This document shows positions 44,634 to 55,219 of a DNA stretch of 64,000 nucleotides, in pieces. The notes under the pieces are model-generated. The model ran no database searches. It was not told the DNA's origin and saw nothing but the letters and a program-made list of their open reading frames with translations. This stretch comes from a bacterium (GTDB lineage Bacteria > Zixibacteria > MSB-5A5 > GN15 > FEB-12). Every line of letters starts with the position of its first letter. Position 1 is the first letter of the stretch. The translations under genes were made by a program, and so were the position numbers. Location: assembly GCA_016708025.1 (NCBI GenBank), contig JADJGQ010000003.1:449392-513391 (forward strand), written 5' to 3'.

Positions 44634-45947
44634 ATGAACAGACATCTTGCATTTTTCTTGCTCTTGTTTCTGGTGATCTCTTCAAGTCTTGTCGAGGCCG
44701 CAGATTCAACCTCAATAGTAAAGGTCGGCGTCACGCTCCGCAGTCGTATCGAAACGACTGATTATGCCACCAATCTTGGTTTCAATACCTCGCACTTTCC
44801 GATTTCCGGGACAAGTTACTATCGTCAACGTACTGGCCTGATGGTCCAAGTCATGCCAATTCCGAAGTACGAGTTGGGGATCAGGCTGACCAATGAATTC
44901 CGGCGCTACTTTGCCCCTACCGGCACAAAACGTACTTATGATGAAGTGGTCTTTGACCAGTTGTATGTCAAAGGAGACAGCATTGGTGGACTGCCGCTAG
45001 CTGCAACTATCGGCCGCCAGAACATTACGCTTGGCGAAGGGTTCTTGTTCGCAGAGGGTGGTCCTCTCGATGGTTCTCGCACGGCCTATTTCAACGCGGT
45101 CAATCTGGCCTGGCAATTTTCTGCAAAGAGCACTATGCGTGTGATTTTCGCCAATCAGCAGAAAGATGATGACATCCTTCCGGTGATCCATGACCAGCAC
45201 AAGGGACTCACAGAGGGAGATGAAAAGTCCGCACTAGTCTATTTCAATACTTCGCTCGGCACTATCAAGCTCGAGCCATATCTGATGCAGATGGAGCGTA
45301 ATGCATCGAGCAAGCTCCCCCATGCCGGAATTGGATGCATCGGCCTTCGCGCCCAGGCACCAATCACGCCGCAGATCACGATCACGGGTGAACTGGCCAA
45401 ACAGTTCGGTGATTGGGGAGATCAGGATCACACAGCACTGGGTGGCTACGGCTATTTCGAGTGCAAAACCAACTGGCCACTCTATTTCCCATCGATTTTT
45501 ACTGTGGGAGGCGTTTACCTCACCGGCGATGACGAGTCGACCGCAAAACATGAAGGATGGGATCCGCTCTTTGGCCGCTGGCCGAAGTGGTCCGAGTCGT
45601 ATGTCTATACACTCACCAATGAGACGGGTGTTGCCTACTGGAGCAATTTTGCTTCATTGTTTCTGAAAACCTCCGCCCCGATCGGATCCGATCTGATCGC
45701 CACGATGGAGTACCATTACCTCATGGCGGACGAATGTCCAACGCAAGCGATGCGTTGGAGTTACTCAGTCTTCGCCGATGCGGTTGGCACCTCTCGCGGG
45801 GACCTGACTATTATGAAACTGAGTTACCGGATCAAGCCACGCCTGACAGGGCACATCTTGTATGAGCATTTTGACCCGGAATCATTTTATGCAGACTTCG
45901 CCAAGTCTTCCTCCTGGATGCGGATGGAAGTGATGTTGACTTTCTAA
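44634..45947 (+). CDS. outer-membrane barrel of the alginate-export-like type
   Basis: 437 residues. Signal peptide (HLAFFLLLFLVISSSLVEA), then a porin-like barrel with LRSRIETTDYATNLGF, TYDEVVFDQLYVKGD, IGRQNITLGEGFLF and a final strand MRMEVMLTF. The RxR-type first strand and IGRQ motif resemble Alginate_exp (AlgE-like) porins. It is 16 nt upstream of a sodium-solute symporter, so the pair may bring an organic acid or sugar acid across both membranes. Alginate itself is not implied; no lyase is nearby. Confidence 0.78.
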   Translation: MNRHLAFFLLLFLVISSSLVEAADSTSIVKVGVTLRSRIETTDYATNLGFNTSHFPISGTSYYRQRTGLMVQVMPIPKYELGIRLTNEFRRYFAPTGTKRTYDEVVFDQLYVKGDSIGGLPLAATIGRQNITLGEGFLFAEGGPLDGSRTAYFNAVNLAWQFSAKSTMRVIFANQQKDDDILPVIHDQHKGLTEGDEKSALVYFNTSLGTIKLEPYLMQMERNASSKLPHAGIGCIGLRAQAPITPQITITGELAKQFGDWGDQDHTALGGYGYFECKTNWPLYFPSIFTVGGVYLTGDDESTAKHEGWDPLFGRWPKWSESYVYTLTNETGVAYWSNFASLFLKTSAPIGSDLIATMEYHYLMADECPTQAMRWSYSVFADAVGTSRGDLTIMKLSYRIKPRLTGHILYEHFDPESFYADFAKSSSWMRMEVMLTF

Positions 45948-45963
45948 CGTCTGGATATCGACT

Positions 45964-47414
45964 ATGCTCGCAAAACTGATCATAATTTCGCTCTTTGGCC
46001 TGATGATCATTGTTATCGGGATCATCGGGATGCGACGGACCAAGACATTTTCGGATTATTTTCTCGGCGGCGGGACGATCGGACCATTCATGACCGCATT
46101 CACCTACGGCGCGGCTTACTTCTCGGCGGTGCTGTTCATCGGTTTTGCCGGAAAGGTTGGCTGGGATTTCGGCCTCTCCGGTCTTTGGGTCGGAATCGGC
46201 AACGCCGTTGTCGGAGTACTAGGCGTCTGGTGGATCATGGGATGGCGAATCAAACAGATGTCAACCACGTATGGTGTCGACACGATGCCGGAATTCTTCG
46301 AAAAGCGGTTCCACAGCCCGGCGTTGAAACTGTACAGTTCGATTGCCATTTTTGTTTTCTTTGTCCCGTATTCAGCCGCGGTCTTTATTGGACTGACCTA
46401 CCTCTTTCAAGTGAATTTCGGCATAGACTTCGGCCTGGCTCTTCTCTTCATGGGGATCTTCACTGCGCTCTACCTGGTCATGGGCGGATATAAGTCGATG
46501 ACTATGATCGACGTCATTTTTGGGATCATCATGGCTATCGGTACGGTTGTACTCCTGGCGACAACACTGGATAAGACCGGCGGGTTCAGTATGCTCAAGA
46601 CCGATCTGAGCGCAATACATCCAAAACTGATCGACCCGGTTGGCCCTCCCGGACTCTGGCCGCTCTTTTCGCTCGTCTTCCTGACTTCAGTGGCGCCGTT
46701 CGCCATGCCGCAATTGGTGCAGAAGTTTTATGCGATCAAAGATCAACGCTCGATCCATATCGGGATGGTAGCGTCAACGCTGTTTGCGCTCTTGATCGGC
46801 GGCGTTGCTTATTTTTCCGGCGCAACCTGCCGCGTGTTGATGTCTCCGGAATCTTCTCCCTCTGCATTCAGTAACGGCAAACCTATCTTCGATGCACTCA
46901 TGCCCGAGCTGCTGGCCAATATCATTCCGCAGTCGCTCTCTATTCTGATGTTGCTGTTGATCCTGTCGGCCTCTATGTCCACGCTGGCGGCACTGGTTCT
47001 GATCTCCAGTTCATCGGTCGCCAAGGATGTCTATGCCGGCTTCATTAATAAGAAGGTTACCGATAGACAACTGACCATGCTGATGCGAATCTGTTCTGCC
47101 GTCTTCGTATTGCTTTCGGTGGTCCTGGCCTACTTCAAGCCAGCATCCATCGTGGCTATTCTGGGAATTTCGTGGGGAGCGATAGGCTCGGCGTTTTTGG
47201 GACCGTTCGTTTGGGGTCTTCTCTGGAAACGGACCTCCAAACTGGCGGCGATCACATCATCGGTGGTCAGCCTGGCGCTCTGCGTCGGGCTGTATATTAG
47301 TGGGACCCCTCACCGCAGGCAGGGACGATCGGAATGCTCGCCTCCCTTATCTCTGCTCCGTTGATCAGCCTGGTTCTGCCCGACCGGCAGGCTGCGTCCG
47401 CGCAGAACCGATAG
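45964..47414 (+). CDS. sodium:solute symporter (SSS family), frameshifted near C-terminus
   Basis: About 484 residues as composite. Some 12-13 membrane helices, starting LIIISLFGLMIIVIGIIGMR, with the family run DYFLGGGTIGPFMTAFTYGAAYFSAV and SILMLLLILSASMSTLAALVLISSSSVAKDVY, the sodium-binding helix. The uninterrupted frame stops at 47364 after a nonsense tail (PHRRQGRSECSPPL). One base changed in the CCCC run at 47306-47309 restores a normal ending with GTIGMLASLISAPLISLVLP and a stop at 47412-47414. The substrate cannot be read from sequence. It follows the alginate-export-like barrel by 16 nt. Confidence 0.85.
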
Positions 47415-47478
47415 CGCGGTTCACTCCTCTGCTACTCTATACTATAATAGAGGAGCGGTCCAGAAAACCGGACTACTG

Positions 47479-47823
47479 TCAGTCCTTTTCTTCGGCGTAG
47501 CCGCTGAGCACCCGATTGACGTGGGAGCAAACATTGTCACACAACGAAAAGACCCTCGGATTGGCAATAGAATAGAGGACGAAAGACCCCTGTTTCGTCT
47601 TTTTGACCATACCGGCGCGGGCAAGGATCCCGAGGTGACGGGAGATATTCGGCTGGGTCCAGTCGAACAGCGCGACCAGATCCTGTACCGATTTTTCCCC
47701 GGACTTCAAGGCCCGCAGGAGTTTAAGCCGGGTCGGGTCGGACAATGCCTGGAAGCATCCGGCGACCAGTTCGAGCATTTGCTCGGGCATCTGCGAAAAA
47801 TCTGTTGCTTTTTTTGTTGGCAC
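47479..47823 (-). CDS. ArsR-family transcriptional repressor
   Basis: 114 residues from GTG 47823; a later ATG at 47790 is possible. Winged-helix HTH: ALSDPTRLKLLRAL, SVQDLVALFDWTQPNISRHLGIL, VKKTKQGSFVLYSI. Cysteines occur as AGCFQ near the N-terminus and LCDNVCSH near the C-terminus. The latter could bind a metal, but the classic ELCVCDL of ArsR is absent (DLVALFD). It is divergent from an RND efflux pair across a 73-nt gap that holds an A+T-rich palindrome, so it probably represses the pump. Confidence 0.87.
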   Translation of the reverse strand: MPTKKATDFSQMPEQMLELVAGCFQALSDPTRLKLLRALKSGEKSVQDLVALFDWTQPNISRHLGILARAGMVKKTKQGSFVLYSIANPRVFSLCDNVCSHVNRVLSGYAEEKD

Positions 47824-47843
47824 ATTTATATATAACTATATGT
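47822..47843. promoter_or_regulatory. palindromic operator between arsR-like gene and efflux genes
   Basis: ACATTTATATATAACTATATGT is an imperfect palindrome with intact ACAT/ATGT ends in an otherwise GC-rich region. It touches the arsR-like start codon, as ArsR-type autoregulatory sites often do. Confidence 0.5.
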
Positions 47844-47896
47844 TTATCTGTTTGTCAAGAGCCGACAAAAAAAAAGTTGACCATAAAGGAAGAGGT

Positions 47897-48892
47897 ATGA
47901 GAACAACCCTGTTACTTTCCGGATTGCTGCTCGCCGCGGCGCTCACCGGATGTAGTTCCAGCGAACAGACGGCGAATACCGCAACCGGAACCCCCAAGCC
48001 GGTCAGCGCGGTCAAAGCGGATCGTCTGACGACCGGCGCGCATGACGAGATCATGGGGACAGTCCGCGCCCGCAACACCGCCGACCTGAGCACCAAGGTT
48101 CAGGCGCGCATCGACCGGATCCCGGTAGTGATCGGCAGTCGGGTAAACAGAGGCGGCACACTGGCCGAACTGGATACCCGCGAATTCAAGGCCCGCGTTC
48201 AGCAGGCGCGCGCCGTGAAGGAGCAAGCCGATCTGGATCTGACCCGCTACACGTCGCTATTGGACAAAGATGCCGTCACCAAGCAGGAGTTTGACGCAGT
48301 CAAGGCGCGGGCATCGGTAGCAGAAGCGAATCTCGATGAAGCCGAAGCGCTCATGAGCTACGCGACAATCACCGCCCCCTTCTCCGGAGTCGTGACACGC
48401 AAGATGGTTGATGTCGGCGATTTGGCGATACCCGGCCAGCCGCTTTTCACTCTCGAGGAAGAATCAGCGCCGCAGTTTGTGGTCACCATTCCGGAATCAC
48501 AGCGCACTAAGATCGCTATCGGCGATCAGGTGCAGGTAGAAATATCATCGCTGGACACCGCCATCACCGGCACGGTGAAGGAGCTCTCCCCCAGCGCAGA
48601 CCCGGTGACCCGGTCGTTTATCGTGAAGATCGATCTTCCAGCCTCGATCGCGCGCCCCGGCCAATTCGGTCGGTTGCTTCTTTCTGTCGGAGGGGATGAG
48701 TCGATCTACATTCCCAGCGCGGCGCTGGTTCGTCTTAATGCGGAGAATGTCGCGGTGCTTAAGTTTGTCCGAACTGGACGTTCCCTTGGCGACAAGATCG
48801 AGATTCTTGCCGGACTGGAGAGCCACGACCTGGTCGTGACCCGTGGATTGACCGGTCTAGTCGATGGCGACAAAGTTGAGGTCCAGCCATGA
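47897..48892 (+). CDS. RND efflux periplasmic adaptor lipoprotein
   Basis: 331 residues from ATG 47897, with GGAAGAGG close upstream; a longer in-frame start at 47840 overlaps the operator and is rejected. Lipobox LTGC (Cys19). Membrane-fusion architecture: a barrel-sandwich half (VQARIDRIPVVIGSRVNRGGTLAELD), an alpha-hairpin (KARVQQARAVKEQADLDLTRY), second half ATITAPFSGVVTRKMVDVGD, and a beta-barrel with PASIARPGQFGRLLL. It links the inner-membrane pump to an outer-membrane channel; no TolC-like gene is nearby. Its stop overlaps the pump start by 4 nt. Confidence 0.92.
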   Translation: MRTTLLLSGLLLAAALTGCSSSEQTANTATGTPKPVSAVKADRLTTGAHDEIMGTVRARNTADLSTKVQARIDRIPVVIGSRVNRGGTLAELDTREFKARVQQARAVKEQADLDLTRYTSLLDKDAVTKQEFDAVKARASVAEANLDEAEALMSYATITAPFSGVVTRKMVDVGDLAIPGQPLFTLEEESAPQFVVTIPESQRTKIAIGDQVQVEISSLDTAITGTVKELSPSADPVTRSFIVKIDLPASIARPGQFGRLLLSVGGDESIYIPSAALVRLNAENVAVLKFVRTGRSLGDKIEILAGLESHDLVVTRGLTGLVDGDKVEVQP

Positions 48893-51800
48893 GCCAGGAA
48901 CATCACACAGTTCCGGCCCACGGCCTCGCTGGCATGCTGGCGAAGGGGTTCATTAATTCCAAACTGACCCCACTGCTTATTTTAACTTCAGTACTGCTTG
49001 GCGCATTTGCGGTGGCGATGCTCCCCCGCGAAGAAGAACCGCAGATCAAAGTGCCGATGGTTGACGTCATGGTTTCGGTCCCCGGCTTCACCGCCAAGGA
49101 AGTCGAAAACCGCGTCACCGCTCCCATGGAGAAACTGATCTGGGAGATTCCCGGAGTTGAATATGTCTACTCCATCTCCCGCCCCGAAGAAGCGCTGGTG
49201 ATCGTGCGTTATCTCGTCGGTGAGGATGTCGAGAAGAGCCTGGTCAAGCTGAACCAGAAACTCCAATCGAACTTCGACAAGATCCCGCCGAATGTTTCTT
49301 TCCCACTGCTGAAGCCCCGCTCGATCGATGATGTCCCGATCCTTGCGATGACCTTCCATAGCGCGGAACTGGATCATTACTCGCTCCGGCGCGTGGTCGC
49401 CGAGGTCGAGGATCAGATCAAGCAGGTGCGCGATGTCTCAGAGACAAACATAATCGGCGGACTCCGCCGTCAATACCGGATTCAGCTCGACCCGGAAGCG
49501 CTCGCCGCGCGGCAACTTGACCCGTTACAGATCATCCCGGTGCTCCGTCAGGCAAATCGCCAGAACAAGGCCGGGTCGCTGGTATACAACAATCAGGAAG
49601 TGGTAATCGAGACCGGCGGATTTATCCGCTCGAAAGAGGATGCCGAAAAGGTTGTCCTCGGGGTCTATAACAACTCCCCGATCTACCTTCGCGATGTCGC
49701 CAAGATCATCGATGGTCCGGAGGAGCTGAATCAGGTTGTTTTGTTTGGTTCGGGAGCCGCGATCGGCCCGCATCACGAGGAGGAAGCGGCGGTCACGCTT
49801 TCAATTGCCAAGCGTCCAGGGACCAATGCGATCCAGGTCGCCGAACATGTTCTGGAGAAAGTCCATTTCCTCGAAGGAAAAGTGATCCCGTCGAATGTTG
49901 ATATGACGATCACCCGCCACTATGGCGAAACAGCCGAAGAGAAATCGAACGAGCTGCTATTCCATATGATGATCGCGGTTTTTTCCGTGTCGTTGCTCAT
50001 CCTGCTGGCCCTGGGATGGCGCGAATCGATCATCGTAGCGCTGGCGATACCATCAACTCTCGCGCTCACTCTTCTTGTATTTTATCTTGCCGGATTTACG
50101 CTCAATCGTATTACGCTTTTCGCGCTGATCTTCTCAATCGGTATTCTGGTGGATGATGCGATCGTGGTGGTGGAGAATATCACCAGGCACTTGCATCTTG
50201 CGCAGAACAAGGGGCGACATTGGGCGAAGATCGCGATCGATGCCGTCTCCGAGGTAGGCAATCCCACTATCCTTGCCACCTGGGCGGTGATCGCGGCAGT
50301 GTTGCCGATGGCGTTTGTCGGCGGACTGATGGGGCCATACATGCGGCCGATCCCGATCGGCGCGACCGCGGCAATGCTCTTCTCGCTGGTGGTCGCATTT
50401 ATCGTGACGCCATGGGCGGCAGTGCGTGTACTCAAATGGGGAAAATCGAAAGAGCATATCATTCATGATGCATCCAATGAGGATTGGTCAACGCGCGCAT
50501 ATCGCCGTCAGATGACCAAACTGATCACCAAGCCGAAAACCCGAATGATCTACCTGACCACTATCACCGTGCTGTTGGTTGGAGCGATGGCGCTTGTCGG
50601 CATCGGCTGGGTGCAGGTGAAGATGCTCCCGTTCGACAACAAAAACGAATTCCAGGTTATCATTAATATGCCGGAGGGGAGTTCGCTCGAAGAGACTGTC
50701 CAGGCCTCTCGCGAGATCGCCGGAGCAATCGCCAAAGAGTCCGAGGTAACGGATTACCAGATCTATGCGGGGAATGCATCGCCATTCAATTTTAACGGTC
50801 TGGTGCGGCATTACTTCATGCGGCGCGGCTCTTATTCTGCGGATATCCAGGTCAACCTGGTCGGGAAGGGTGAGCGGTCTGACCAGTCGCACGATATCGC
50901 CAAGCGGGTACGCCCGCGCGTGGATGATATCGCGAAGAAGTATCGCGCGGCGGTGGCGATCGCCGAGGTACCACCCGGCCCGCCGGTCTTACAGACTCTG
51001 GTAGCGGAGATCTATGGACCGACTGATTCCACCCGCACCGCGCTTTCGCGCAAGGTCGAGGAGATCTTCAAATCGACGCCCGGCGTGGTTGATGTTGACG
51101 CCTACGAAGAGATGGATCAGCCAAAACTGACTTTCACGATCGATCATGAAAAAGCGGCGCTCCACGGCATCACCGCCGGAGATGATCGGCCAGTCGGTGA
51201 AACTTGCGGTCCAGCGGGATACAGGTCGACATCGGACATCGCGACAATGAGCGCGAAGATGTCGCGTTAATACTGGAACTCCCCCGCGCGCAGAAAACCT
51301 CCGCGGCGGATATTCTCGGCCTGCAGATACGGATGCCGAACACGGTTCAGTCGGCGAATGCCGCCGATGCACCGCTGGTGCCGCTGCGAGAACTGGTGAC
51401 GGTAATTGATACGATTGCGGAGAAAACAATCTATCGGAAAAACCTTATGCCGGTGACATATATCATCGGCGATGTCGCGGGTGAGATCGAGTCGCCGGTG
51501 TACGCCATCATGGATATGAACAAAAAGCTGGAGAAGCTTGAGATGATCCAGTATGGCGGGACAGAGAATAAGCTGCAGATTCTCAATGCGAGTATGCCGT
51601 TCTCCACTCTCGAGCCCGCACTTAAGTGGGATGGTGAGTGGCATATCACGATAGAGGTCTTCCGCGATCTGGGGATCGCATTCGCCGCAGTACTGATCCT
51701 GATCTATATTCTGATGGTGGGATGGTTCCAGTCGCTGTTGACGCCGATCATCGTGATGGCGGCGATTCCGTTCTCGCTCATTGGGATCATGCCGGCGCAT

Positions 51801-52148
51801 GGCGCGATGGGGGCGTTTTTCACGGCAACCTCGATGATCGGATTTATGGCGGGGGCGGGAATTGTCATACGAAACTCAATCATTCTGGTCGATTTCATTG
51901 AGCTTCGTCTAAAGGAAGGGATGCCGCTGGCGGAAGCGGTGATCGATGCCGGCGCGGTGCGGTTCCGTCCGATGTTGCTCACGGCCGGCGCAGTGATTGT
52001 CGGTGCAGGAGTGATTTTGTTCGACCCGATCTTCCAGGGTCTGGCGATCGCATTGATGGCGGGCGAGGTCGCCTCGCTGTTGATCAGCCGTGTGGCGGTC
52101 CCGATTCTGTATTATGTCGGGCATAAGAAGCAGTATCCTGTGGCGTAA
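48889..52148 (+). CDS. RND efflux transporter, split by two frameshifts
   Basis: Composite of about 1086 residues, normal for AcrB/HAE-type pumps. TM1 (LTPLLILTSVLLGAFAVAML), the porter domain start (VENRVTAPMEKLIWEIPGVEY), and TM4 with the proton-relay pair in FSIGILVDDAIVVVENI are intact. The frame breaks just before 51182 (extra base in GCCGGAGATG; the correct reading is GMIGQSVKLAVQRDTG) and again near 51229, after which VDIGHRDNEREDVALILEL continues to a normal C-terminal half ending at 52148. Two shifts within 50 nt in an otherwise perfect gene suggest a sequence error. Substrate unknown; control is probably by the divergent ArsR-type protein. Confidence 0.88.
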
Positions 52149-52155
52149 AATGTAT

Positions 52156-52177
52156 GCCCTTCGACTTCGCTCAGGGC
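52156..52177. repeat. short dispersed palindrome, CCCT-type
   Basis: GCCCTTCGACTTCGCTCAGGGC, with 5-bp GCCCT/AGGGC arms, directly after the RND stop. From memory, this sequence type is common between genes in many uncultivated bacterial genomes. Confidence 0.5.
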
Positions 52178-52206
52178 GACGATTATAGTACTTGAAGAGA
52201 TCAGAT

Positions 52207-52236
52207 GGCGGGTTCGGAAACGGACTCGCCTTTCTT
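52207..52236 (+). terminator. Rho-independent terminator of the efflux operon
   Basis: A 10-bp stem GGCGGGTTCG/CGGACTCGCC with two G-T wobbles, a stable GAAA tetraloop, then TTTCTT. Confidence 0.7.
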
Positions 52237-52647
52237 ATGCTCATCGCTCCCCACTGCCTCACCACTGCCTCACCATTGCCTCATCCTTCCCCTTCCCCCG
52301 CCTCATCCTCCGCCCGGAAAAGCCTAATCCTGAACTTGATTCAGGATCCATGGGCGGTGCCGGGGTGGAATCATCAGGTTGTTGGAGGAGAATCGATTGA
52401 CCTTTGGCGGCTGGCGTTGGGTTTTGGTTCGATATCAGATTGCCGCCGAAGCGTGGGATGGTCCCTCTACTAGAGGGGGGAGTTCAGGGAGCGCTAGCGG
52501 GGTAATACGGGAGGGGATAGAGCATTGGCAGGATTTTTGAAGCTTGGCGTCCCGGCCCACGGCAGGCGAATGAGAGCAGCTCATTTAGTGATTGCCAAGC
52601 GGCTTCCTACTATGCAATTTAGAAGCAACAAGTGAGCAGAAAACAAG
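52237..52647. other. gene-free junction region left of the restriction-modification island
   Basis: About 410 nt with no supportable gene. It holds the hairpin ATCCTGAA-CTTGA-TTCAGGAT (52327-52347), a second widespread dispersed palindrome. Base composition changes from GC-rich to A+T-richer near its right end, where the methylase begins. Confidence 0.5.
52327..52347. repeat. short dispersed palindrome, TTCAGGAT-type
   Basis: A perfect 8-bp stem ATCCTGAA/TTCAGGAT with loop CTTGA. There is no T tract, and no gene end lies nearby that it could terminate. Confidence 0.5.
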
Positions 52648-53860
52648 ATGGGTAATCGAACAAAGAGCGCCAATTCAGAATTTAGGCTTGCAATTACTGA
52701 ACAAGATGTCTTTCGAGCTAGAATTGCTGGCGAACTTGTGAAGCGTCGTAAACGTCCGACGTTGATAGACTTGTTCGCTGGAGCGGGGGATGACGCTCGG
52801 CTTCACCAAGGGACTCGGGCACTGTTTTGAGCCGGTGTGGGCAAATGATATTGATGAGGCTTCCGTTACAACCTACCACTTGAATTTTGACTGCCACTGT
52901 GTGTCAGGAGACCTTATAGATATTTTGGCTGCCAGGAGTTACAAGATTCCTCATGCAGACGTGGTCATTGGAGGGCCACCATGCCAAGGGTTCAGCCTGC
53001 TTAACAAGAATCGGGACGGTGATCCGAGGAAGCAACTATGGAGACCGTTTCTTGATGTAGTCAAGCACTCTAAGGCAAAGCTGTTTGTCATGGAAAACGT
53101 CCCGCAGTTGCTTGGTACACCAGAGCATACAGAGATTCTTGGTTATGCCAAGAAACTAGGTTTTCAGACCGAGTCGCGTGTATTATGCGCAGCAGACTAT
53201 GGAGTATCCCAGAAGCGGTATCGCGCCTTCATTATTGGGTGTTCATTTGCAGATCCGAGGATCTCCTTCCCGCCTAAGAAATCGCATTATAACCCTTGTA
53301 ATGGCAGCACTCTTGATTTATTAGAATCGAATGGTGCATTTTTGACAAATCCCCAAAAATGGAGGACAGTCAGAGATGCAATAGCGGATCTTCCACAGCC
53401 AACAGGTACCGAAATAGCTGCAGTAGCGCCACCATTCGACCTTCATTTCGGCAGGACGCCGACTCAGAAGTCCCTTCAAAGATATCGTGCAATTCCAGAA
53501 GAAGGAATGAACAGGTTCGACCTACAACGACGCGCCCTTAAATTGACTCCAGATTGCTGGATAAGGAAGACTTCCGGCGGGACTGACCTGTTTGGGCGCT
53601 TATGGTGGGATAAACCCGCTTTAACTATTCGAACAGAATTCTTCAAGCCAGAAAAAGGTCGGTACCTTCATCCGTGTGAACATCGGCCGATTACGCACAG
53701 GGAAGCGGCGCGCCTGCAGAGTTTTCCAGATGATTTTCTATTCCACGGTTCAAAGACTCAAATCGCAAAACAGATCGGCAACGCAGTTCCTCCAATGTTA
53801 GCTGCTCGAGTCGCAGACTGCGTTTTTTCTCTTTGGCTCTCTCAGGAACAAGCTACATGA
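52648..53860 (+). CDS. dcm: DNA (cytosine-5-)-methyltransferase, frameshifted in motif I
   Basis: About 400 residues as composite. The first ~48 residues end in PTLIDLFAGAG (motif I start), then the frame breaks in the GGGGG run at 52784-52788 and resumes as MTLGFTKGLGH (rest of motif I). Motif IV GGPPCQGFS holds the catalytic Cys, followed by motif VI VMENVPQLL, motif VIII-like QKRYRAFIIG, a target-recognition region, and motifs IX-X REAARLQSFPDDF and QIGNAVPPMLA. It methylates C5 of cytosine in an unknown target. It overlaps vsr by 4 nt. The indel sits in the SAM-binding loop, so if real the enzyme would be dead; a homopolymer error is more likely. Codon use is A+T-richer than in flanking genes. 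Confidence 0.9.
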
Positions 53861-54267
53861 GCGACGTTTTTTCTAGTAAGAAGCGCAGCGAGATAATGTC
53901 GCTTGTGAAGGGGCGCGATACAACACCCGAAAGAATAGTAAGATCACTCCTTCATCGAAATGGATATCGCTTTTCTGTTCATCGGTCGGACCTACCCGGA
54001 AGACCCGATATAGTTCTAACAAGACATCGTACTGTTGTATTTGTAAATGGCTGTTTCTGGCATGACCACAAAGGATGCAAAAGAGCAAGTAAACCACAAA
54101 GTAATAGATTGTTCTGGATGGAGAAAATTGAATCTACTAGGATGCGGGATCAACGGAATGGCAGATTATTGCGAAAATTGGGTTGGCGTGTTTTGACCGT
54201 ATGGGAATGTGAAACCAAGCGCGACAACTTCCTGGCATCAAAGATTCGGAATTATTTCCAACGATAG
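53857..54267 (+). CDS. vsr: very short patch repair endonuclease
   Basis: 136 residues from ATG 53857, inside an ATGA overlap with the methylase stop. Vsr landmarks: KRSEIMSLVKGRDTTPE, LHRNGYRFSVHRSDLPGRPDIVL (catalytic Asp), VVFVNGCFWHDHKGCKRASKP (zinc-binding Cys/His), and LGWRVLTVWECE. Vsr nicks next to T-G mismatches created when 5-methylcytosine deaminates, so it protects the sites modified by the neighbouring methylase. The frame is intact. It shares the A+T-rich composition of the island. Confidence 0.96.
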   Translation: MSDVFSSKKRSEIMSLVKGRDTTPERIVRSLLHRNGYRFSVHRSDLPGRPDIVLTRHRTVVFVNGCFWHDHKGCKRASKPQSNRLFWMEKIESTRMRDQRNGRLLRKLGWRVLTVWECETKRDNFLASKIRNYFQR

Positions 54268-54280
54268 GCGGACAAAAACA

Positions 54281-55219
54281 ATGCCAAGACGGACAAAATG
54301 TGAGCAACCCGAGTCCCACCGAATCGAACTAATCGACTTATTGATGAATTTTGAGGCGGAGCTCAGATCCAAAGACCTACGTCGAAAAGTCCTCTCACTA
54401 GTCGACGCATATCGATTGCTGCACAACTTAGGAAGTTCACTAATTCCAATGGAGATTGCCAAGTCGGCCAGGGATCGCATTCTTTGCTACTTTAGGAAAT
54501 ACCCTTCGACGATAATCGATGGAGAGGAAATCATGGTGGTTTCCGGAATTAGTGAGTGGGCAAGAAGGGTGCGAGAGCTTAGAGTTCAATTTGGATGGAG
54601 CATCATTAGTGGAATCACAGCCAAGGAGATGCTGAAAGAGGAATCTCCTCTTGTCATTAACGGCGTTGAAATCAGCGAAATGAAACCGAATCAGTATTTT
54701 CTCGCGAGCCCAGAAGAAGATCGGGAGGCTGCTAGGCGTTGGCATGTAGCCAACGACATCCGAAAGGGAAAAGGCGGCTCGAAAGAGAAAATTATTGAAT
54801 TCTTCCGTCAAAACGTGGGTCAGCCAATAAGCGGAGAAGAATTACGTTACGCTGCTAATGACAAATCAGAATGGGCCAGACGTGTGAGAGAACTCAGAAC
54901 TGAAAATGGCTGGCCAATTGTTACACGCAATACCGGCAGACCAGATCTACCTGTTGGAATGTATGTGCTCGAACAGGACCGACAGAGCCCCGAACATGAC
55001 AGGAACATTCCCGATTTGGTACGACGCACAGTCCTCGAACAAGCAAAGTACCGTTGTGCTAACTGCAAATGGCATCACAAGAAGTGGAATCGATCGGACC
55101 CGCGATTTCTCGAGCTTCACCACAGTGTTCCGCATTCTCACGGTGGAAAGAATGAAGCCGAGAATCTCATTGTATTATGTAACGTCTGTCACGATCAGAT
55201 TCACAAGAAACGTCGATAG
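54281..55219 (+). CDS. HNH restriction endonuclease with duplicated helical modules
   Basis: 312 residues from ATG 54281; an upstream in-frame ATG at 54209 lies inside vsr. Two similar modules of about 50 residues (63-112 and 166-217) share I-x-x-(F/Y)FR at the start and (S/K)-x-WARRVRELR-x-x-x-GW later; they look like DNA-binding winged-helix units. The C-terminal HNH (257-312) has CxxC at 259/262, LELHHSVPHSHGGKNEAENL, and CNVCHDQIH, a zinc-stabilised beta-beta-alpha nuclease. Behind dcm and vsr, with gaps under 15 nt, it is most likely the cognate type II restriction enzyme. Target unknown. Confidence 0.88.
   Translation: MPRRTKCEQPESHRIELIDLLMNFEAELRSKDLRRKVLSLVDAYRLLHNLGSSLIPMEIAKSARDRILCYFRKYPSTIIDGEEIMVVSGISEWARRVRELRVQFGWSIISGITAKEMLKEESPLVINGVEISEMKPNQYFLASPEEDREAARRWHVANDIRKGKGGSKEKIIEFFRQNVGQPISGEELRYAANDKSEWARRVRELRTENGWPIVTRNTGRPDLPVGMYVLEQDRQSPEHDRNIPDLVRRTVLEQAKYRCANCKWHHKKWNRSDPRFLELHHSVPHSHGGKNEAENLIVLCNVCHDQIHKKRR

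Noticed and set aside
47424..47455. CTCCTCT/AGAGGAG hairpin as terminator between symporter and arsR-like genes
   Set aside because: Long 18-nt loop and no T tract; it could be coincidental.
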